Assembly: GCA_016287565.1 (NCBI GenBank)
Contig: JAEFAM010000008.1
Coordinates: forward strand, 1 to 52,084
Direction: 5' to 3'
Source: Clostridia bacterium
GTDB taxonomy: Bacteria > Bacillota > Clostridia > UBA1212 > UBA1255
Length of the DNA stretch: 52,084 nucleotides
The notes under the pieces are model-generated. The model ran no database searches. It saw only the letters and a list, made by a program, of their open reading frames with translations, and was not told the DNA's origin. This document shows, one piece after another, positions 49,846-52,084 of the stretch; positions within the stretch are counted from its first letter, which is position 1; every line of letters begins with the position of its first letter. Position numbers and translations under genes: made by a program.

Positions 49846-50499
49846 TTATTCGGTCAATATTTCTTCGTCTGCCTTTTTTAGCGCGTCGTATATCGCGGAA
49901 ACCGGAAGCCCCACCACGTTGTTGTAGTCTCCGTCAATGCCGCTGACGTGCACGCCGAAAGCGCCCTGTATCCCGTACGCCCCGGCCTTGTCCATGGGGT
50001 CCCCGGAAGCTATATAAACGTCTATCTCCTCTTCGCTGAGCTCGGACACGCGCACCGCGGTCCTCACGCAAGCCCCCCTGATCCTGAGGGTCGGAGTCTC
50101 GTATCCTTCTGCATGCGCCCCGGAACGCTGCCTCAGGGGATATGCAAGCCTGAAAGCCGTATACACGTTGTGGGTCCTTCCCGAGAGGCGCCGCAGCATA
50201 TCCCGGGCGTCGCTCTCATCTTTCGGTTTGCCCAGCATCTCACCGTCCAGCCACACGGAGGTGTCGGCGGTCAATATGACTTCCCCCGGCCCGGGAGTTT
50301 TGACATCCAGCGCCGCGGCAGCTTTATTGTCCGCCACCTTCATCACCGTTTCCGCAGGGTCCGTCACGGGCACGTGCTCGTCCGCGTCAACGCTGAAAGC
50401 GTAAACGGGAAGGCCGAACTTTTCTACCAGTTCCCTGCGCCTGGGAGACGCGGAGGCCAGGCATATAAGGCGTATGTTTTTCAGTACAGTATCTGCCAT
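49846..50499 (-). CDS. maf: Maf family nucleotide pyrophosphatase
   Basis: 217 aa. It hydrolyses non-canonical or excess nucleoside triphosphates (dTTP/UTP or m7GTP classes). Motifs: LASASPRRRELVEKFG, ADTSVWLDGEMLGKPKDESD (split here as ADTSVWLDGEM and LGKPKDESDA), RLSGRTHNVYTAF and DKAGAYGIQGAFGVHVSGI. The start at 50499 is the family-like one; an open extension upstream is Ser-rich and runs through the gap to the TerB-like gene. A short insert (QRSGAHAEGYETPTLRIRG) precedes the VRVSEL segment. Confidence 0.94.
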   Translation of the reverse strand: MADTVLKNIRLICLASASPRRRELVEKFGLPVYAFSVDADEHVPVTDPAETVMKVADNKAAAALDVKTPGPGEVILTADTSVWLDGEMLGKPKDESDARDMLRRLSGRTHNVYTAFRLAYPLRQRSGAHAEGYETPTLRIRGACVRTAVRVSELSEEEIDVYIASGDPMDKAGAYGIQGAFGVHVSGIDGDYNNVVGLPVSAIYDALKKADEEILTE

Positions 50500-50521
50500 A
50501 CGGTCGTTCCGCGCCTGCCTG

Positions 50522-50977
50522 TCATTCGTTGATGAGCTGCTTGATCCAGCGCTTTTCCCTGAGAGATACTTTTCCGTCAACGGCACAGACCATCAGGCAT
50601 ACTGTGACGATGTCGTTCTTGAGATCTTCGGACAGCAGCCCCAGCACGTCAACCATCTGATCCACTTCGTTCTTCAGGTCTTTTCCGGCGGTCTTGTTCT
50701 CTTTGATGAGCGCCTTGCAGTATTCGAAATCCACGTCGTTTCCGAAGAATCTAAGAAGCATGGGTTCCATAAAAAGATATTCTTCTTCGGACAGCTTTCC
50801 GTCGGAAACCACTGCGCCCAGCAGGAACCGGGCGAAGGTGATCTCGCCGGTGATGCCGTCTTTAGTGATCACCTGGAGCGCGGGAATGATGCGTGAGGCC
50901 AGTTCGTCCAGCACCAGATTATAACTCATGGCGTCCATCTCTTCGAATTCTTTGCAGAGTTTGTTAAATTCTTTCAT
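50522..50977 (-). CDS. TerB-like protein
   Basis: 151 aa, helical and acidic, no signal. Two DGKLSEEE/DGKVSLRE type segments (VSDGKLSEEEYLFM near residue 57 and VDGKVSLREKRWI near 134) are the metal-binding loops of TerB-like domains. The role is unknown; TerB domains occur in tellurite-resistance and phage-related modules, but no ter genes are present. AAGGAG lies 9 bases before the ATG; another ATG between them is out of frame and followed by a stop. It has its own promoter and precedes maf by 22 bp. Confidence 0.75.
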   Translation of the reverse strand: MKEFNKLCKEFEEMDAMSYNLVLDELASRIIPALQVITKDGITGEITFARFLLGAVVSDGKLSEEEYLFMEPMLLRFFGNDVDFEYCKALIKENKTAGKDLKNEVDQMVDVLGLLSEDLKNDIVTVCLMVCAVDGKVSLREKRWIKQLINE

Positions 50978-51009
50978 ATCATGCTTCTCCTTTTGCGTTT
51001 GTGCCCTGT

Positions 51010-51039
51010 ATTATATACCGCGGCGGCTGCGGGGGTCAA
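51010..51039 (-). promoter_or_regulatory. Sigma-A promoter of the TerB-like gene
   Basis: On the minus strand: TTGACC (complement of 51034-51039), an 18-bp spacer, TATAAT (complement of 51010-51015), 32 bp before the start codon. Confidence 0.72.
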
Positions 51040-51071
51040 ATGAGTTATTTTTTCTTTTTTGTAAAATTTCC

Positions 51072-51100
51072 GTGACATTCCGCCGGGAAAAGGTTACTAT
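51072..51100 (+). promoter_or_regulatory. Probable promoter of the vWA lipoprotein gene
   Basis: GTGACA (51072-51077) and TACTAT (51095-51100), 17 bp apart, with a T-rich upstream tract. The start codon follows 77 bp later. Confidence 0.5.
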
Positions 51101-51177
51101 AGTGGCGAAAGGCTTCCGGAGAAGCGCCCAGCGCCGGACCGGAGCGAAACAGAAAAGATACTTCAGGAGGTATCGCT

Positions 51178-52084
51178 ATGAGATCAGGAAAATTGTTTAC
51201 TATATTGACCGCGCTGATGCTCTCGGCAGTGCTGCTTTTGTCCGCGGGATGTTCCGCGAAAAAGCTGGGGCAGTCCGGCGGGGTCACCGTTATCGACAAC
51301 GGCGGCACAAAACCGGTCAACGTGCTTGAAGGCGACGGCGTCATCGGCGAGCGCAAACCTTCCGAAGGCGGATACGAGCCGGAGCTGGCATATGCCGGAG
51401 ACAGAAAGACGTCCTACGACGGCGGAATTGCCGTTCCCGAGTCGGACTATTACGAAGTCGCCCCCGGATATCCTTCCGAGATCTATTCGGGAATAGGCGA
51501 GTACAACGGCCAGATCACCGCGGGAACGCTTACCGCCGGAGCCATCAGAGACCTGGAAGATCTCCAGAACTGGCTCTCCGTCTGGAACGAGGAGAACTGG
51601 GACAATATCAGAAAGACCCGGGGCCTGTTCGCGGACAACGTGATCTACGTGAAGACCGCGCCCCTTACCAAAGTTGCCCTCTCCTCCGGCGAGACCCCGG
51701 TGTATTCGGCCGTGTCCGACATTTACGGTAAAGCCGCCCTCGTGTTCAAGGACGAATACAAGGGAGAAGAATTGACGCTGGCCACCGCCACCGCCTCCAC
51801 CTCCGTGATCTGCCAGCCCGGTACCAGCGTGACGCTCGGCGACGCGGGAAATGCGGTCAGCGCTACGAAGCTTGACCTGATGCTGATGATCGACCCCACC
51901 GGCAGCATGGGAGACGAGCTGGAATACATCAAGGTAGAGCTGAAAGATATGATACAGCGCGTGAAGGCGGAGCAGAACATCGACATCCGGATCAGCGTGA
52001 ACTTCTACAGGGACGACGGCGACGAATATATCGTTAAATATTACGACTTCCGTTCCGACATCGACGAATGCGTAAAGATCCTGG
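51178..52084 (+). CDS. von Willebrand factor A lipoprotein (3' truncated by window edge)
   Basis: 302 residues are visible; the frame is open to the window end. Lipoprotein signal with lipobox SAGC near residue 24. A YDGG/YSGIGEYNG-rich segment precedes ITAGTLTAGAIRDLEDLQNW, a region that resembles the linker domain seen in bacterial YfbK-type vWA proteins. The vWA domain starts near 235 with LDLMLMIDPTGSMGDELEYI; the MIDAS motif is DxTxS, a variant of DxSxS. AGGAGG lies 7 bases before the ATG. It is predicted to be surface-anchored and metal-dependent in ligand binding; the ligand is unknown. Confidence 0.88.
   Translation, partial: MRSGKLFTILTALMLSAVLLLSAGCSAKKLGQSGGVTVIDNGGTKPVNVLEGDGVIGERKPSEGGYEPELAYAGDRKTSYDGGIAVPESDYYEVAPGYPSEIYSGIGEYNGQITAGTLTAGAIRDLEDLQNWLSVWNEENWDNIRKTRGLFADNVIYVKTAPLTKVALSSGETPVYSAVSDIYGKAALVFKDEYKGEELTLATATASTSVICQPGTSVTLGDAGNAVSATKLDLMLMIDPTGSMGDELEYIKVELKDMIQRVKAEQNIDIRISVNFYRDDGDEYIVKYYDFRSDIDECVKIL

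Overview
The window looks like chromosome from a GC-rich, Gram-positive member of the Clostridia, probably an uncultured gut lineage; order and genus cannot be fixed from sequence alone. The evidence is the gene set: sepF with yggS, two DUF881 genes, a zinc-ribbon type L28, an M32 carboxypeptidase, MtaB, QueH and a FeoB-associated Cys-rich protein. Lipoprotein signals are of Gram-positive style, Shine-Dalgarno sequences are strong (AGGAGG), promoters are sigma-A like (TTGACA, 17 bp, TATAAT), and GTG and TTG starts occur. There is no rRNA, prophage, CRISPR array or recognisable transposase. One tRNA is present (Leu, anticodon AAG).

Layout. Positions 1-4.7 kb hold a carbohydrate ABC importer (two permeases and a binding protein) plus a stalked surface protein. 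Positions 4.7-6.4 kb hold tRNA-Leu, a CYTH protein and a biotin ligase without a DNA-binding domain. Positions 6.5-11.6 kb hold a giant Sel1/TPR-like protein, a PflX-type radical SAM protein and a TIM-barrel isomerase. Positions 11.9-15.4 kb are housekeeping: rpmB, rsmD, coaD, a coiled-coil protein and mtaB. Positions 15.8-23.9 kb hold a second stalked surface protein and a division-associated cluster (two DUF881, a methionine gamma-lyase-like PLP enzyme, an HlyD-like protein, yggS, sepF). Positions 24.0-30.9 kb run on the minus strand: a Gfo/Idh/MocA oxidoreductase, an unusual CbxX-type AAA ATPase joined to an M41 peptidase, and a CotH-kinase lipoprotein. Positions 31.0-34.5 kb are a feoA-feoA-feoB-Cys-rich iron operon with three GTTAGC-N4-GCTAAC type operators. 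Positions 35.4-37.5 kb hold an LD-carboxypeptidase, BioY and a MIF-like tautomerase. Positions 38-45.8 kb hold a GNAT enzyme, an unknown protein, ruvA-ruvB-ruvC, queH, lepB, rdgB and a DUF362 ferredoxin. Positions 46-51 kb hold a four-helix-bundle gene, trmL, gtrA, an M32 carboxypeptidase, maf and a TerB-like gene. The right edge cuts a von Willebrand A lipoprotein.

The most striking content is between the genes. Five intergenic regions are filled with arrays of short hairpins separated by fixed spacers: AGCTAAATT (or its complement AATTTAGCT), ATATCAC/ATCTCAC, and ATGATG/CATCATT. The same stem sequences return at different loci. A second, larger unit (a hairpin of about 40 nt plus a linker, period 82-84 nt) occurs as tandem arrays at two loci 12 kb apart with unrelated stem sequences. 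A four-helix-bundle gene sits between oppositely oriented blocks of iterated AATGGCA heptamers and an exact 10-bp inverted repeat, so it looks like a discrete IVS-like element. I regard these repeat systems as the best candidates for something undescribed. No function can be read directly from the sequence.
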